Shown: in pieces, positions 22,991 through 33,665 of the stretch
How the letters are laid out: every line of letters begins with the position of its first letter
Numbering within the stretch: the first letter of the stretch is position 1
The notes under the pieces: generated by a model
The model's database searches: none
Seen by the model: the letters and a program-made list of their open reading frames with translations, nothing else
Told to the model about the DNA's origin: nothing
Program-made: the position numbers and the translations under genes
Source of the DNA: an uncultured Brachybacterium sp.
GTDB lineage: Bacteria > Actinomycetota > Actinomycetes > Actinomycetales > Dermabacteraceae
NCBI RefSeq assembly: GCF_947500705.1
Contig: NZ_CANMSY010000009.1
Span: forward strand, 1-64,000
Direction: 5' to 3'
DNA length: 64,000 nucleotides

Positions 22991-23081
22991 CAGGGTCTTT
23001 CCTCGCGGTGGCAGGACAGTGGCACTCTAGCCAGGGGACCTGGGGACCCCCTCCGATGGCCGGCGCGGCGAGATCAGGAGG

Positions 23082-24119
23082 TCAGCCTGCGACGTCGACC
23101 TGCAGGAACGAGCGCGCCAGCCGTGCCAGCTCCTCCGCAGGGGCGTCCTCATGCGCCCCGGTCTGCATCGTGCGCACCGTCCGCTCCCGGATGGCGAGAC
23201 TCAGCACGAGGCCGAACATGGCGCGGCTCGCGAAACCCGGATCGAGGCCTTCGCGGAGCATGCTCAGCTGTGCGAATTCCGTGAAGCACCCCTCGAAGAT
23301 GTGCTCGTGGACGCGGCGCAGCCGCGCCATACGGAACCGTCCGGGGTGATCTCCGCTGACGGACTCCGCGCCGAGAGTGGCCAGCAGCTGAGTCGGCAGT
23401 GCGGAGGGGTTCCAGTGCACGGCGAGCTCCGCCACCATCGCCTCGGGGCTCGCATGCATCGTCTCGGCCTGGTCGAGGATCCGCTGCGCATGGGCCTCGA
23501 GCAGATCGATGACGCTGTCCAGCAGGATCTCCTTGGACGGGAAGTGGTGCATCAGACCCGGGTGGGAGATCCCGATGTGACGGCTGATGTCCCGCAGGCT
23601 CGCCCCGTAGTACCCGCGCTCGGCGAACATCTCCGCTGCCCCTTCAAGGATCTCCTCCCGCCGAGTGCGGACTCGGGATCCGCGGGCCTGGTCAGGTGCC
23701 TGTACCGGCGGCGCGGTGGAGGGGCTGTGGTCGCTGCGCACGAGTGCGAGGGGCGCCAGGGGAGCATCCCGGTGCGCACGCTCCAGGATCAGGTCATCAG
23801 CGGTGCCCGACAGGCGCGGAGCGACGACGGTCCGTCGGCACACGGGCAAGGGGTCGGGGAGGCGGTATTCCACTGTCGCCGCGCCGTCCTCGGGCTCGCG
23901 ATCGATCGCGTGCCGCAGCGGCATCAACCCGTCCAGGTCGATGTGCTCCGCTCCGGTCAGATCGAGCGTGAGGCAGGGGGTCGGTTCGAGCCCCCGCGCC
24001 TGGCGGACGATCGGCAGCAGGGCGGTATAGGTCTCGGCGGTGAGGCAACCCGCGACGGAGAGCTGGATCTCGCGCAGATCCAGATCGACGTGGACGGTCA
24101 CGGAGAGGGTGTGGGGCAT
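23082..24119 (-). CDS. TetR regulator with N-terminal STAS-like domain
   Basis: The 345-residue protein combines two modules. Residues about 5-75 (VHVDLDLREIQLSVAGCLTA, then LTLDLTGAEHIDLDGLMPL) have the alternating pattern of a STAS/anti-sigma-antagonist domain. A Pro/Ala/Arg-rich linker of about 70 residues follows. Residues about 153-200 form a TetR helix-turn-helix (SLRDISRHIGISHPGLMHHF) with a ligand domain to the end. Its HTH and core closely resemble the TetR gene at 29418-30209. ATG 24119 is preferred; a TTG start at 24146 is possible. Neither has a strong ribosome site. It may link partner-switch signalling to transcription. Confidence 0.8.
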   Translation of the reverse strand: MPHTLSVTVHVDLDLREIQLSVAGCLTAETYTALLPIVRQARGLEPTPCLTLDLTGAEHIDLDGLMPLRHAIDREPEDGAATVEYRLPDPLPVCRRTVVAPRLSGTADDLILERAHRDAPLAPLALVRSDHSPSTAPPVQAPDQARGSRVRTRREEILEGAAEMFAERGYYGASLRDISRHIGISHPGLMHHFPSKEILLDSVIDLLEAHAQRILDQAETMHASPEAMVAELAVHWNPSALPTQLLATLGAESVSGDHPGRFRMARLRRVHEHIFEGCFTEFAQLSMLREGLDPGFASRAMFGLVLSLAIRERTVRTMQTGAHEDAPAEELARLARSFLQVDVAG

Positions 24120-24228
24120 GGGTGGAGGCCATTTCGTGCAGCACAAGGACTCGGCCTTCTGCTAGACCGATCAGAAGGTTATCCACGTCCTCACCGAGGT
24201 GCAATCCGACGTGCCATCCGAGGTGCGA

Positions 24229-24546
24229 TCAGTTCTCGAAGACGGTGCGGGCAGGCGCCGAGCCCACCGAGGCCACCAGCTGCGTCGCCAGCTCCCGCAG
24301 CTTGACATTGCGGTGGTGGGAGCCGGTCTTGAGGATCGTCACCGCCTCTTCCTGGCTGCACCGGTTCTGTCCCATGATCACGCCTACCGCCAGGTCGATC
24401 ACCGTCCGGGACTCGAGCGCCGCCCGGAGGTCGACCTCCGGGCGGCGCTGGCGCGCCAGCCGAACGGACGACGCCCCGGCTTCGCCTGTGCAGGGCGCCA
24501 CCGGGGCGTTGCCGGACGAGACCGCCGGGGTGTCTCGAGGGGCCAC
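24229..24546 (-). CDS. Stand-alone ANTAR-domain antiterminator
   Basis: This 105-residue protein has a disordered N-terminus of about 35 residues and a C-terminal ANTAR domain. The domain reads ALESRTVIDLAVGVIMGQNR, then CSQEEAVTILKTGSHHRNVKLRELA. ANTAR domains bind paired RNA hairpins and prevent transcription termination. They are normally attached to a response-regulator, GAF or PAS sensor, which is missing here. The start is a GTG at 24546. It lies next to the STAS-TetR gene on the same strand and could act on the stress genes nearby. Confidence 0.82.
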   Translation of the reverse strand: MAPRDTPAVSSGNAPVAPCTGEAGASSVRLARQRRPEVDLRAALESRTVIDLAVGVIMGQNRCSQEEAVTILKTGSHHRNVKLRELATQLVASVGSAPARTVFEN

Positions 24547-24580
24547 GAGCGCTCCGCGAACACCTCCGCACCTGCGCGGC

Positions 24581-24606
24581 TCAGCTCTGGTTCAGCTCTG
24601 GTTCAG
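24581..24606 (-). repeat. 11-bp tandem repeat containing a stop codon
   Basis: On the minus strand the unit TGAACCAGAGC is repeated directly after itself, and the first TGA is the stop of the 78-residue gene; the second unit ends in TGAGCC. It is one of several stop-spanning tandem duplications in this window. Confidence 0.75.
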
Positions 24607-24828
24607 CCGGCGTGCCAGCAGGCTCTTCGCCAGCTCAGCGCCCTTGGCGCTCTCGTGCTGCGCCTTGCTGAACAGCTCGGCGAGCTCCTGGTCGCCTGCA
24701 CTCTCTGCATCGGACCGGTAGGTCTCCATGCGCAGAGCATTGGACAGGCACTGCTCGGTGAACCAGATCAGGTCGTAGTTCTTATCCTTGGTGCCGGTGA
24801 CCTCTCCACCTTCTGCGATGTTCATCAT
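24592..24828 (-). CDS. Small helical hypothetical protein (78 aa)
   Basis: The family is not recognised. The protein is alpha-helical throughout and acidic, with DLIWFTEQCLSNALRMETYR followed by DQELAELFSKAQHESAKGAELAKSLLARRL, a periodicity that suggests a two- or three-helix bundle. ATG 24828 (or 24825) follows GAGGAG at a good distance. It is 45 bases upstream of the ANTAR gene on the same strand and may be co-transcribed with it. A general-stress role is plausible from context only. Confidence 0.7.
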   Translation of the reverse strand: MMNIAEGGEVTGTKDKNYDLIWFTEQCLSNALRMETYRSDAESAGDQELAELFSKAQHESAKGAELAKSLLARRLNQS

Positions 24829-25044
24829 GACCGCTCCTCTTCGTCGTGTCTTCTCCGGGGATGCTGCCGTTCCCTTCGTGGTGTGGACCACGGTGTCATC
24901 ACACGCGTAGCACGGGGAAGGGTCAACAGGTGAATGCCACCTGTGCAGGTCGCGGCCCTCGACCGATCGGACGGAACTCCGCAGCGGTGACTGCCTAGAG
25001 TGATCACCCATGAGAGGACACGGCGTTTTGCACCCATCGAGAGC

Positions 25045-25551
25045 ATGGTGAAGACGATGAGCTGGACAGTCATGCGACAGGTGCGGCATCTGATCCTGCT
25101 CGGGGTCCTTCTGCTGGTGGTCGCGGGTTGCCAGGGAAACTTCCCCGCCGACACGCAGGGCACCTTGGACCGGGCGACCGAGGGTGAGCTCCGCGTCGGC
25201 ATCGCTGAGAACGCGCCTTGGACGGAGGTCGCCCCTGACGGCTCTGTCAGCGGCACAGAGGTCGAGCTGCTGAACGACTACGCCGAGACGATCGATGCCG
25301 AGATCCGCTGGATCCCCGGAGGAGAGAACGTGCTGGCTGCCGAGATGAAGGAAGGAAACCTCGATCTGGTGATCGGCGGGCTCGCCTCGGACGTCCCCTG
25401 GACCTCGGAGATCGCGCTGACCCGGCCCTACGCCACTGCTCAGGGTCCGGACGGGAAGCCGGTGTACATCGTGATGGGCGTGCGACCGGGGGAGAACGCC
25501 CTGCTGGTGGACCTCGAGAGATACCTCGCCGAACGAGCTGGTGAGCTGTGA
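25045..25551 (+). CDS. Short solute-binding-type lipoprotein
   Basis: The roughly 168-residue protein has a lipoprotein signal with lipobox VVAGC. A family-3 solute-binding motif follows (GELRVGIAENAPWTEVAPDGSVSGTEVELLNDYAETIDAEIRWI, then LVIGGLASDVPWTSEIALTRPYA). It is only about half to two thirds the usual length, lacking most of the second lobe. It may therefore be a truncated binder that presents ligand to the next gene's transporter. ATG 25045 is tentative; ATG 25057 and 25072 would also leave the signal intact. Its stop overlaps the GTG of the CDF gene by four bases. Confidence 0.78.
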   Translation: MVKTMSWTVMRQVRHLILLGVLLLVVAGCQGNFPADTQGTLDRATEGELRVGIAENAPWTEVAPDGSVSGTEVELLNDYAETIDAEIRWIPGGENVLAAEMKEGNLDLVIGGLASDVPWTSEIALTRPYATAQGPDGKPVYIVMGVRPGENALLVDLERYLAERAGEL

Positions 25552-26561
25552 GCAGCAGAGAGCCGGAGGCCGGCGAGGAGGACACCGGATCGGGGCACGA
25601 CGCCTTCGGAGCCGCACAGCGCGATGCGCTCCAGCGAGCCATCCGCTTGGAATGGATCACGCTGGCCTGGATGACCGGCACCGTCGTGCTGGTCGCGCTG
25701 GTCGCCGGTCAGTCCCAGGCGATGCAGGCGGCCTGGGCCGAGGACATGCTCTCCCTGCTCCCGCCGATCGCCTTCCTCGTCGCGACCCGGCGGATCCGCA
25801 AGCAGCCGGACCGCCTCCACCCCTACGGCTTCCATCGCTCCATCGGCGTCGCGCACCTGGTCGCTGCGATCGCGCTGCTCACCATGGGCGGTTATCTGGT
25901 GTTCGACTCGGTGATGGGCCTGGTCACGGTCGATCGTCCCCCGATCGGGCTCACCGTGCTTTTCGGTCATGCGATCTGGTCCGGTTGGCTGATGGTCGCC
26001 GTGATGCTGGTGACGAGCATCGGCCCGGTGATCCTGGGGCTGAAGAAGATGAAGCTCTCCGAACAGCTGCACGACAAGGTCCTGTACGCGGACGCCGACA
26101 TGAGCAAGGCGGACTGGACCACGGCGGTCGCCACCATCGCCGGCGTGCTCGGGGTGGGGCTGGGTCTGTGGTGGGCGGATGCCACCGCGGCGCTGCTGGT
26201 GTCGGTCTCGATCCTCCGTGACGGGGTGAAGAACCTGCGCGGTTCCATCGGCGGCCTCACCGATGCCGAGGCACGCACCTACGACGAGTCCGAGCCCCAC
26301 CCGCTGACCCTCCAGATCGAAGTGCGGGCGGGGCAGGAGCCGTGGGTGGGCGAGGCTGCTGCCCGTGTCCGCGACCAGGGGCATGTCTTCCATGCCGAGG
26401 TGTTCGTCGTCCCTCGCCCGGGTGTCGAGCCGTCGGTTCGCCAGGTCGCCGATCTGCGTGACCGGATCCATGAGCTCGACTGGAAGGTCCACGACGTGGT
26501 CGTGGCCCCGGTTCCCGAACTGCCGCCGAGGCAGACCTTTCGGTCGACACTGCGGACATGA
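25548..26561 (+). CDS. Cation diffusion facilitator (CDF) family transporter
   Basis: This 337-residue membrane protein has about six transmembrane helices between residues 30 and 225 and a C-terminal cytoplasmic domain of about 105 residues. Family features include the HPYGFHRS segment near residue 93 and the metal-site-like DADMSKADWTTA near residue 180, each with acidic residues in a predicted helix. CDF proteins export divalent cations in exchange for protons. The GTG start overlaps the lipoprotein stop, an unusual pairing for CDF genes. Confidence 0.85.
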   Translation: MSSREPEAGEEDTGSGHDAFGAAQRDALQRAIRLEWITLAWMTGTVVLVALVAGQSQAMQAAWAEDMLSLLPPIAFLVATRRIRKQPDRLHPYGFHRSIGVAHLVAAIALLTMGGYLVFDSVMGLVTVDRPPIGLTVLFGHAIWSGWLMVAVMLVTSIGPVILGLKKMKLSEQLHDKVLYADADMSKADWTTAVATIAGVLGVGLGLWWADATAALLVSVSILRDGVKNLRGSIGGLTDAEARTYDESEPHPLTLQIEVRAGQEPWVGEAAARVRDQGHVFHAEVFVVPRPGVEPSVRQVADLRDRIHELDWKVHDVVVAPVPELPPRQTFRSTLRT

Positions 26562-26616
26562 GCGGCGATCGCCCCTAGCGTGGAGAGCCCCCGAGATCAC
26601 ACTGGAAGGCGGGATC

Positions 26617-27822
26617 ATGAGAGCAGTGACCTGGCAGGGCACCGAGCGCGTGAGCGTGGAGACCGTGCCCGACCCGATACTCCAAGACCCCACCGACGCG
26701 ATCATCCGCGTCACCTCGACCGCGATCTGCGGCTCGGACCTGCATCTCTACGAGGTGCTCGGACCCTTCATGACCGCCGGTGACATCATCGGCCACGAAC
26801 CGATGGGAATCGTCGAGGAGGTCGGCGCGGGCGTCACCCACGTGCGGCCCGGCGACCGCGTCGTCGTCCCCTTCACCATCTCCTGCGGCCAGTGCGCCAT
26901 GTGCTCCCAGGGACTGCCATCGCAGTGCGAGACCACCCAGGTCACCGAGCACAACTCCGGCGCCGCACTCCTCGGCTACTCGAAGCTGTACGGCCAGGTG
27001 CCCGGCGGCCAGGCCGAGCTCCTCAGAGTGCCGCACGCCGACTACGGGCTGATGAAGGTCGGCACCGAGCTCCCCGACGAGAACTACCTCTTCCTCAGCG
27101 ACATCCTCCCCACCGCCTGGCAGGCGGTGCAGTACGCCGGGGTCCCCGCCCATCGCACCCTCACCGTGATCGGGCTCGGACCGGTCGGCCAGCTGTGCGC
27201 CAGGATCGGCCGCCACCTGGGGGCGAGGGTCTTCGGCATCGATCCGGTGCCCGAGCGTCGTGCCATGGCCGAGCGCCACGGCGTCGAGGTGCTGGACCTC
27301 GCGGAGGACACCGTCGGTGAGATCCGTGAGCGCACCCAGGGGCGCGGCCCGGACGCCGTCATCGACGCCGTGGGAATGGAAGCCGAGGGCAGTCCCGTCG
27401 CGGGCCTCGCCCAGACCATCGCGGGCAAGCTCCCCGACGTCGTGGCCCGCCCCTTCATGGAGCACGCCGGCGTGGACCGGCTCGCGGCCCTCCACACGGC
27501 CATCGATCTTGTTCGCCGCGGCGGCACCGTCTCGCTCTCCGGCGTCTACGGCGGAGCGGCGAGCCCAATGCCGCTGCTGACGATGTTCGACAAGCAGCTC
27601 CAGCTGCGTATGGGTCAGTGCAACGTGCGCGCCTGGACCGACGACCTGCTGCCGCTGGTCGAGGATCCCGCCGACCCGCTCGGAGTCGGGGACCTCGTCA
27701 CCCACCGGCTGCCGCTCGAGGAGGCTGCAGTGGGCTACGACCTGTTCCAGAAGAAGCACGACGGCTGCATCAAGGTGGTCCTGGACCCGACCATCGCGGC
27801 TGCGCCGCCGGAGGTCCCCTGA
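26617..27822 (+). CDS. Zinc-dependent alcohol dehydrogenase family protein
   Basis: This 401-residue medium-chain dehydrogenase has the catalytic-zinc segment ICGSDLHLYE, then IGHEPMG. The structural-zinc loop CGQCAMCSQGLPSQC and the Rossmann motif GLGPVG near residue 187 are also present. An inserted loop (IAGKLPDVVARPFMEHAG) is typical of glutathione-independent formaldehyde-dehydrogenase-like members. The ATG at 26617 follows a GGAAGGCGGG ribosome site. It lies in a run of plus-strand stress/redox genes; substrate unknown. Confidence 0.92.
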   Translation: MRAVTWQGTERVSVETVPDPILQDPTDAIIRVTSTAICGSDLHLYEVLGPFMTAGDIIGHEPMGIVEEVGAGVTHVRPGDRVVVPFTISCGQCAMCSQGLPSQCETTQVTEHNSGAALLGYSKLYGQVPGGQAELLRVPHADYGLMKVGTELPDENYLFLSDILPTAWQAVQYAGVPAHRTLTVIGLGPVGQLCARIGRHLGARVFGIDPVPERRAMAERHGVEVLDLAEDTVGEIRERTQGRGPDAVIDAVGMEAEGSPVAGLAQTIAGKLPDVVARPFMEHAGVDRLAALHTAIDLVRRGGTVSLSGVYGGAASPMPLLTMFDKQLQLRMGQCNVRAWTDDLLPLVEDPADPLGVGDLVTHRLPLEEAAVGYDLFQKKHDGCIKVVLDPTIAAAPPEVP

Positions 27823-27886
27823 ACGGCATGCAGTCCGTCCGCCCACCACTGACCCAGCCCGATAACGCCCCCGCAGGAGGAACACC

Positions 27887-28780
27887 ATGGCCGACCAGCT
27901 CACCTTCACCGATCCCGTCACCCGCTTCCCCGACATCACCCCGCCGAAGCAGGACCAGCCCGAGCCCGGCCTCGACGCGGAGCTGATCCCCGGCACCGAC
28001 CGGGGCGAGGAGTCCTACCGCGGCACCGGCCGCCTGAAAGGGCGGAAGGCGCTCATCACCGGCGCTGATTCCGGCATCGGTGCCGCCGTCGCGATCGCCT
28101 TCGCCCGCGAAGGCGCCGATGTCGCACTGAACTACCTCCCGCAGGAGGAGGAGGACGCCCAGCACATCGCCGAGGTGATCCGCAAGGAGGGTCGCAAAGC
28201 CGTGCTCCTGCCCGGGGACCTGATCGACGCGGACTTCTGCCGCAGCCTGGTCGCGGACGCGGTGCACGAGCTCGACGGGCTCGACGCGCTGGTGAACAAT
28301 GCAGGCCGCCAGATCGCGGTGGAGAGCCTCGAGGAGATCGAGGATCAGCAGTGGGTGGACACCTTCGCGGTGAACATCCACGCGATGTTCCGCATCACCC
28401 AGGCTGCGCTCCCGCACCTGCCCGCCGGCTCCACGATCGTGAACACCACCTCGATCCAGGCGTATCAGCCCTCGCCGACGCTCGTGGACTATGCCTCGAC
28501 CAAGGCGGCGATCAACAACTTCACCAAGGGACTCGCGCAGCAGGTCGCCTCCCGCGGCATCCGGGTCAACGCGGTGGCCCCGGGCCCGATCTGGACACCC
28601 CTGCAGGTCTCGGACGGGCAGCCGAAGGAGGCCCTGCCCGAGTTCGGGAAGGCCACTCCGCTCGGCCGTGCCGGGCAGCCCACCGAGCTCGCCCCGGCGT
28701 ACGTCTTCCTGACCTCGCCCGAGTCGAGCTACGTGCTGGGCGAGACCCTCGCGGTCACCGGAGGGAGCCCCACCCCGTGA
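27887..28780 (+). CDS. SDR-family oxidoreductase (YghA-like)
   Basis: This 297-residue SDR has an N-terminal extension of about 45 residues containing YRGTGRLKGRKAL, typical of the YghA group. TGADSGIG follows at about residues 58-65, then NNAG, the catalytic Ser in NTTSIQAYQP and YASTK as the Tyr-x3-Lys motif. The C-terminal YVLGETLAVTGG closes the cofactor domain. Such enzymes are often induced by general stress. AGGAGG precedes the ATG; the stop overlaps the next GTG by four bases, so translation is coupled. Confidence 0.95.
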   Translation: MADQLTFTDPVTRFPDITPPKQDQPEPGLDAELIPGTDRGEESYRGTGRLKGRKALITGADSGIGAAVAIAFAREGADVALNYLPQEEEDAQHIAEVIRKEGRKAVLLPGDLIDADFCRSLVADAVHELDGLDALVNNAGRQIAVESLEEIEDQQWVDTFAVNIHAMFRITQAALPHLPAGSTIVNTTSIQAYQPSPTLVDYASTKAAINNFTKGLAQQVASRGIRVNAVAPGPIWTPLQVSDGQPKEALPEFGKATPLGRAGQPTELAPAYVFLTSPESSYVLGETLAVTGGSPTP

Positions 28781-29340
28781 GCGGACGGCACAGCGCACTG
28801 CTCCTCATCGATCTGCAGGAGGCGTTCTTCGAGGAACCGGCGCTGGCGGCGGTCCGCAGCGAGGTGATCGGCTCGGTGCGAGCGCTCGCCGAGGGCGCGC
28901 GCCGCTCCGAGGTGCCGATCTTCGTGATCACGACCGAGCACAGCCGGGACCGCTCGACGTGGACGCTGAGCATGCTCGACGACGATCAGGGCTACCTGTT
29001 CCACGGGGATCCCGGCACTGCGGTCGTCCGAGAGCTCGACACCGAGGGCATGACGCGGGTCGAGAAGACTCGCGACAGTGCGTGGTTCGGCACCGACCTG
29101 TTGTTGCGCCTGCGCAATCTGCAGGTGGAACAGGTGGTGATAGCCGGGGTCTCCGCCCACGCCTGCATCGCCCAGACCGCCCGTGACGCCTATGCGAACA
29201 ATGTCCGGGCGGTGATCGTCACCGAGGCGGTGGCCGATGAGAGGGCGGACCATATGGAGAAGGTGCTCGATCAGCTCACCGGCGACCGTCAGGCGGAGCT
29301 TGCGACGGTGAAGGAGACCATCGGACGGTGGACCGGGTGA
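28777..29340 (+). CDS. Isochorismatase-like cysteine hydrolase
   Basis: This 187-residue protein has the family triad: Asp in LLIDLQEAFF (about residue 12), Lys in VEKTRDSAWFGT (about residue 102) and Cys in AGVSAHACIAQTARDA (about residue 134). Members hydrolyse amides or related bonds of small metabolites; the substrate is unknown. Translation begins at GTG 28777, overlapping the SDR stop, so the two form an operon. A tandem 18-bp repeat lies downstream. Confidence 0.9.
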   Translation: MSGRHSALLLIDLQEAFFEEPALAAVRSEVIGSVRALAEGARRSEVPIFVITTEHSRDRSTWTLSMLDDDQGYLFHGDPGTAVVRELDTEGMTRVEKTRDSAWFGTDLLLRLRNLQVEQVVIAGVSAHACIAQTARDAYANNVRAVIVTEAVADERADHMEKVLDQLTGDRQAELATVKETIGRWTG

Positions 29341-29380
29341 GGACCCGTCCGGTCCCTCCCCGCCCGACGATCCCGGCGCG

Positions 29381-29416
29381 CGCCGGGGTTCGGGACAGCG
29401 CCGGGGTTCGGGACAG
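29381..29416. repeat. 18-bp perfect tandem duplication
   Basis: The sequence CGCCGGGGTTCGGGACAG occurs twice in direct succession (29381-29398 and 29399-29416) between two convergent genes, one base from the stop codon of the TetR gene at 29418. Confidence 0.9.
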
Positions 29417-29417
29417 C

Positions 29418-30209
29418 TCAGCTGCGAGGGGAGGTGGGCTCCGGCTCCTCGGTGCGGAGGAAGGCCTCGACCTGCTTGGCGAGATCCCCGAGCGGGGCGT
29501 CGTCGTGGCGCTGGTGCTGGAGCGGTCGGACCGTCTTCTCACGCACCGCGAGATTCAGCACCACGGCCAGCAGTGCACGACCCGCGAAGGCAGGATCGGT
29601 GTCCTCGCGCAGCAGTCCCTTCTCGGCGAGCGAGAGGAAGCAGGTCTCGAGCATATGCTCGTGGACCCGGCGCAGCCGTGCCAGGCGATAGCGGCCGGGG
29701 TGCTCCTCGCTGACGCTCTCGGCGTCGAGGGTGGCCAGCAGCCGGATCGGCAGGGAGGCCGGATGCCATACCTGGGCGAGACCGCGCAGCATGGCGCTGC
29801 GGTCGCCCTCCATCTCATGGATACGGTCCAGTGCGGACTGGGCATGCTCTTCCATCCGGTCGATCACGCCATCGAGCAGAGCATCCTTCGAGCCGAAGTG
29901 ATGCAGCATGCCGGAATGGGAGATGCCGATGTGGCTCGAGATGTCTCGCAGGCTGGAGCCGTGGTACCCGTGCTCGGCGAACATCTCGGCGGCGCCGTCG
30001 ATGATCTCCTCGCGCCGTCCGCTGCGCGCCGAGGCCTCTTCCCGAGAATGATCGTGCGTGGCACCTGGGGTGCCGGGGCCGGCCGGCGTCGGCGTGAGGC
30101 CCGGAGCAGCGGGCGCAGGATCGGTGGTCGGCACGCTCTCCATCAGCGCCGAATCCAACACGACCTCGATCGTGACATCCGGACTGTCAGGGGCGGACTT
30201 CTCGGTCAT
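29418..30209 (-). CDS. TetR-family transcriptional regulator
   Basis: This 263-residue protein has a Pro/Ala-rich N-terminal tail of about 65 residues, then the TetR HTH (EEIIDGAAEMFAEHGYHGSSLRDISSHIG, then GMLHHFGSKDAL) and a ligand domain. It is a close paralogue of the STAS-TetR protein at 23082-24119, sharing motifs such as RLLATLDAESVSEEHPGRYR and ARLRRVHEHM, but it lacks the STAS part. GAGGAG precedes the ATG. The two regulators bracket the stress/redox genes, so cross-regulation is likely. Confidence 0.92.
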   Translation of the reverse strand: MTEKSAPDSPDVTIEVVLDSALMESVPTTDPAPAAPGLTPTPAGPGTPGATHDHSREEASARSGRREEIIDGAAEMFAEHGYHGSSLRDISSHIGISHSGMLHHFGSKDALLDGVIDRMEEHAQSALDRIHEMEGDRSAMLRGLAQVWHPASLPIRLLATLDAESVSEEHPGRYRLARLRRVHEHMLETCFLSLAEKGLLREDTDPAFAGRALLAVVLNLAVREKTVRPLQHQRHDDAPLGDLAKQVEAFLRTEEPEPTSPRS

Positions 30210-30435
30210 CAGTCTCCTCGATCATTCCCGCGTCCCGCCTGCGCGGACTCGACTCCCGTCGCGGCGTTCGTGCGGCGGGGCGGAACGTATGGCCGGGCTC
30301 ATTACCCGCTACGAATTCTAGTACATGCAGGAGTTTCCGGTCATCGTCCGGACGCCGCGTCCTCCGGTCGAGCATGCGCGGCAGCACTGCCCCAGTGAGG
30401 CGAGGAGAGAGTCGAGGAGCGCAGGAGCGCAGGAG

Positions 30436-30774
30436 TCAGGAGCGCACGAGGCGGGCGATCGCGGCCGAGGCTTCCTTGAGCTTCTCCTCGGCATCGTCGC
30501 CGCCGGTGCGGGCGGCGTCGAGCACGCAGTGCTGGAGGTGGTCGTCCAGCAGCCCCATCGCGACCCCGTCCAGCGCGCTCTTCAAGGCGCTGATCTGGGT
30601 GAGGATGTCGATGCAGTACTTCTCCTCATCGACCATGCGGTGCAGGCCGCGAGCCTGGCCCTCGACACGCTTGAGCCGGGCGAGGTACCGGGACTTGTCG
30701 GAGATGTAGCCGTGGTGGTGCTCATGCTCCTCCGGGACGGGTGCGGGGCTGGGCGTGGCATCGGTGGTGGTCAT
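30436..30774 (-). CDS. csoR: CsoR-family copper-sensing repressor
   Basis: This 112-residue protein has the CsoR helical fold with the copper ligands Cys-His-Cys visible: Cys in KYCIDILTQI, then His and Cys in DDHLQHCV. The N-terminal HEHHHGY may add metal binding. The start at 30774 is fixed by GGAGG at 30780-30784; an ATG four codons earlier lacks a ribosome site. It binds copper(I) and releases operators such as the palindromes at 33636 and 33669. It lies 71 bases downstream of copA. Confidence 0.93.
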   Translation of the reverse strand: MTTTDATPSPAPVPEEHEHHHGYISDKSRYLARLKRVEGQARGLHRMVDEEKYCIDILTQISALKSALDGVAMGLLDDHLQHCVLDAARTGGDDAEEKLKEASAAIARLVRS

Positions 30775-30845
30775 GGGTTCCTCCAACGGCGTGAGCGGGA
30801 CGGGGCGGGTGCACGGGCGTGCGATGGATCGCGGACGGTGGGTTT

Positions 30846-33176
<2,331 letters not shown>

Positions 33177-33261
33177 GATGGGCCTTTTCTCTCTCGCAAC
33201 TCAGAGGAATCGCGCACGGACGGGACTGGGGTGGCAGAGCTCGACGGAGGGGAGCAGCTGG

Positions 33262-33399
33262 TCAGTGGCCGGAGCCACCGGAATTCGCCCAGCTGTCCAC
33301 CCACTCCGAGGGGACCAGCACCCCGGCCAGCAGGTACGACGCGAAGAACAGCGCCACCAGCAGCAGGCCGTACAGTGCGACGGTGGTGCCGGCCTTCAT
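33262..33399 (-). CDS. 45-aa membrane protein in the cop operon
   Basis: This gene lies between copZ and copA and encodes MKAGTTVALYGLLLVALFFA at its start: one membrane helix (residues 5-29), then a short polar tail ending in GSGH. The ATG overlaps the copZ stop (TGATG), indicating coupled translation. The tail contains two Trp and a terminal His that could touch metal. A role as a small subunit or stabiliser of CopA is inferred from position only. Confidence 0.75.
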   Translation of the reverse strand: MKAGTTVALYGLLLVALFFASYLLAGVLVPSEWVDSWANSGGSGH

Positions 33400-33614
33400 C
33401 AGGCGCGCACCGCTGAATAGCCGGCCTCGGTGACAGCTGCGAGCACCGCGGCCTCATCCACCGGCTGCTCGGAGGAGACGCTCAGCAGACCGGTTTCGTG
33501 GCTGACCTCGACGCCCTGGACCCCGGCCAGCTCGCTGACCTCTTCGCGCACGGACATCTCGCAGTGGCCGCAGGTCATGCCGGTCACCTGGAACTGGGTA
33601 GTGGTTGCGCTCAT
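33399..33614 (-). CDS. copZ: CopZ-type copper chaperone
   Basis: This 71-residue heavy-metal-associated domain has the metal site MTCGHC at residues 13-18 and the usual beta-alpha-beta-beta-alpha-beta length. It binds copper(I) and passes it to CopA. An AAGGAGAA ribosome site precedes the ATG. It is first in the operon copZ / 45-aa protein / copA, read from the promoter at 33666-33694. Confidence 0.95.
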   Translation of the reverse strand: MSATTTQFQVTGMTCGHCEMSVREEVSELAGVQGVEVSHETGLLSVSSEQPVDEAAVLAAVTEAGYSAVRA

Positions 33615-33635
33615 GAGGGTTCTCCTTGCTCTCGG

Positions 33636-33654
33636 GATACCCCGGCGGGGTATC
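33636..33654 (-). promoter_or_regulatory. CsoR-type operator, promoter-proximal transcribed region
   Basis: A perfect palindrome (GATACCCCG, central G, CGGGGTATC) lies between the copZ -10 box and its start codon. The GTATACCC-like half-sites match known CsoR operators. Confidence 0.8.
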
Positions 33655-33665
33655 GGCTCCCTCTA

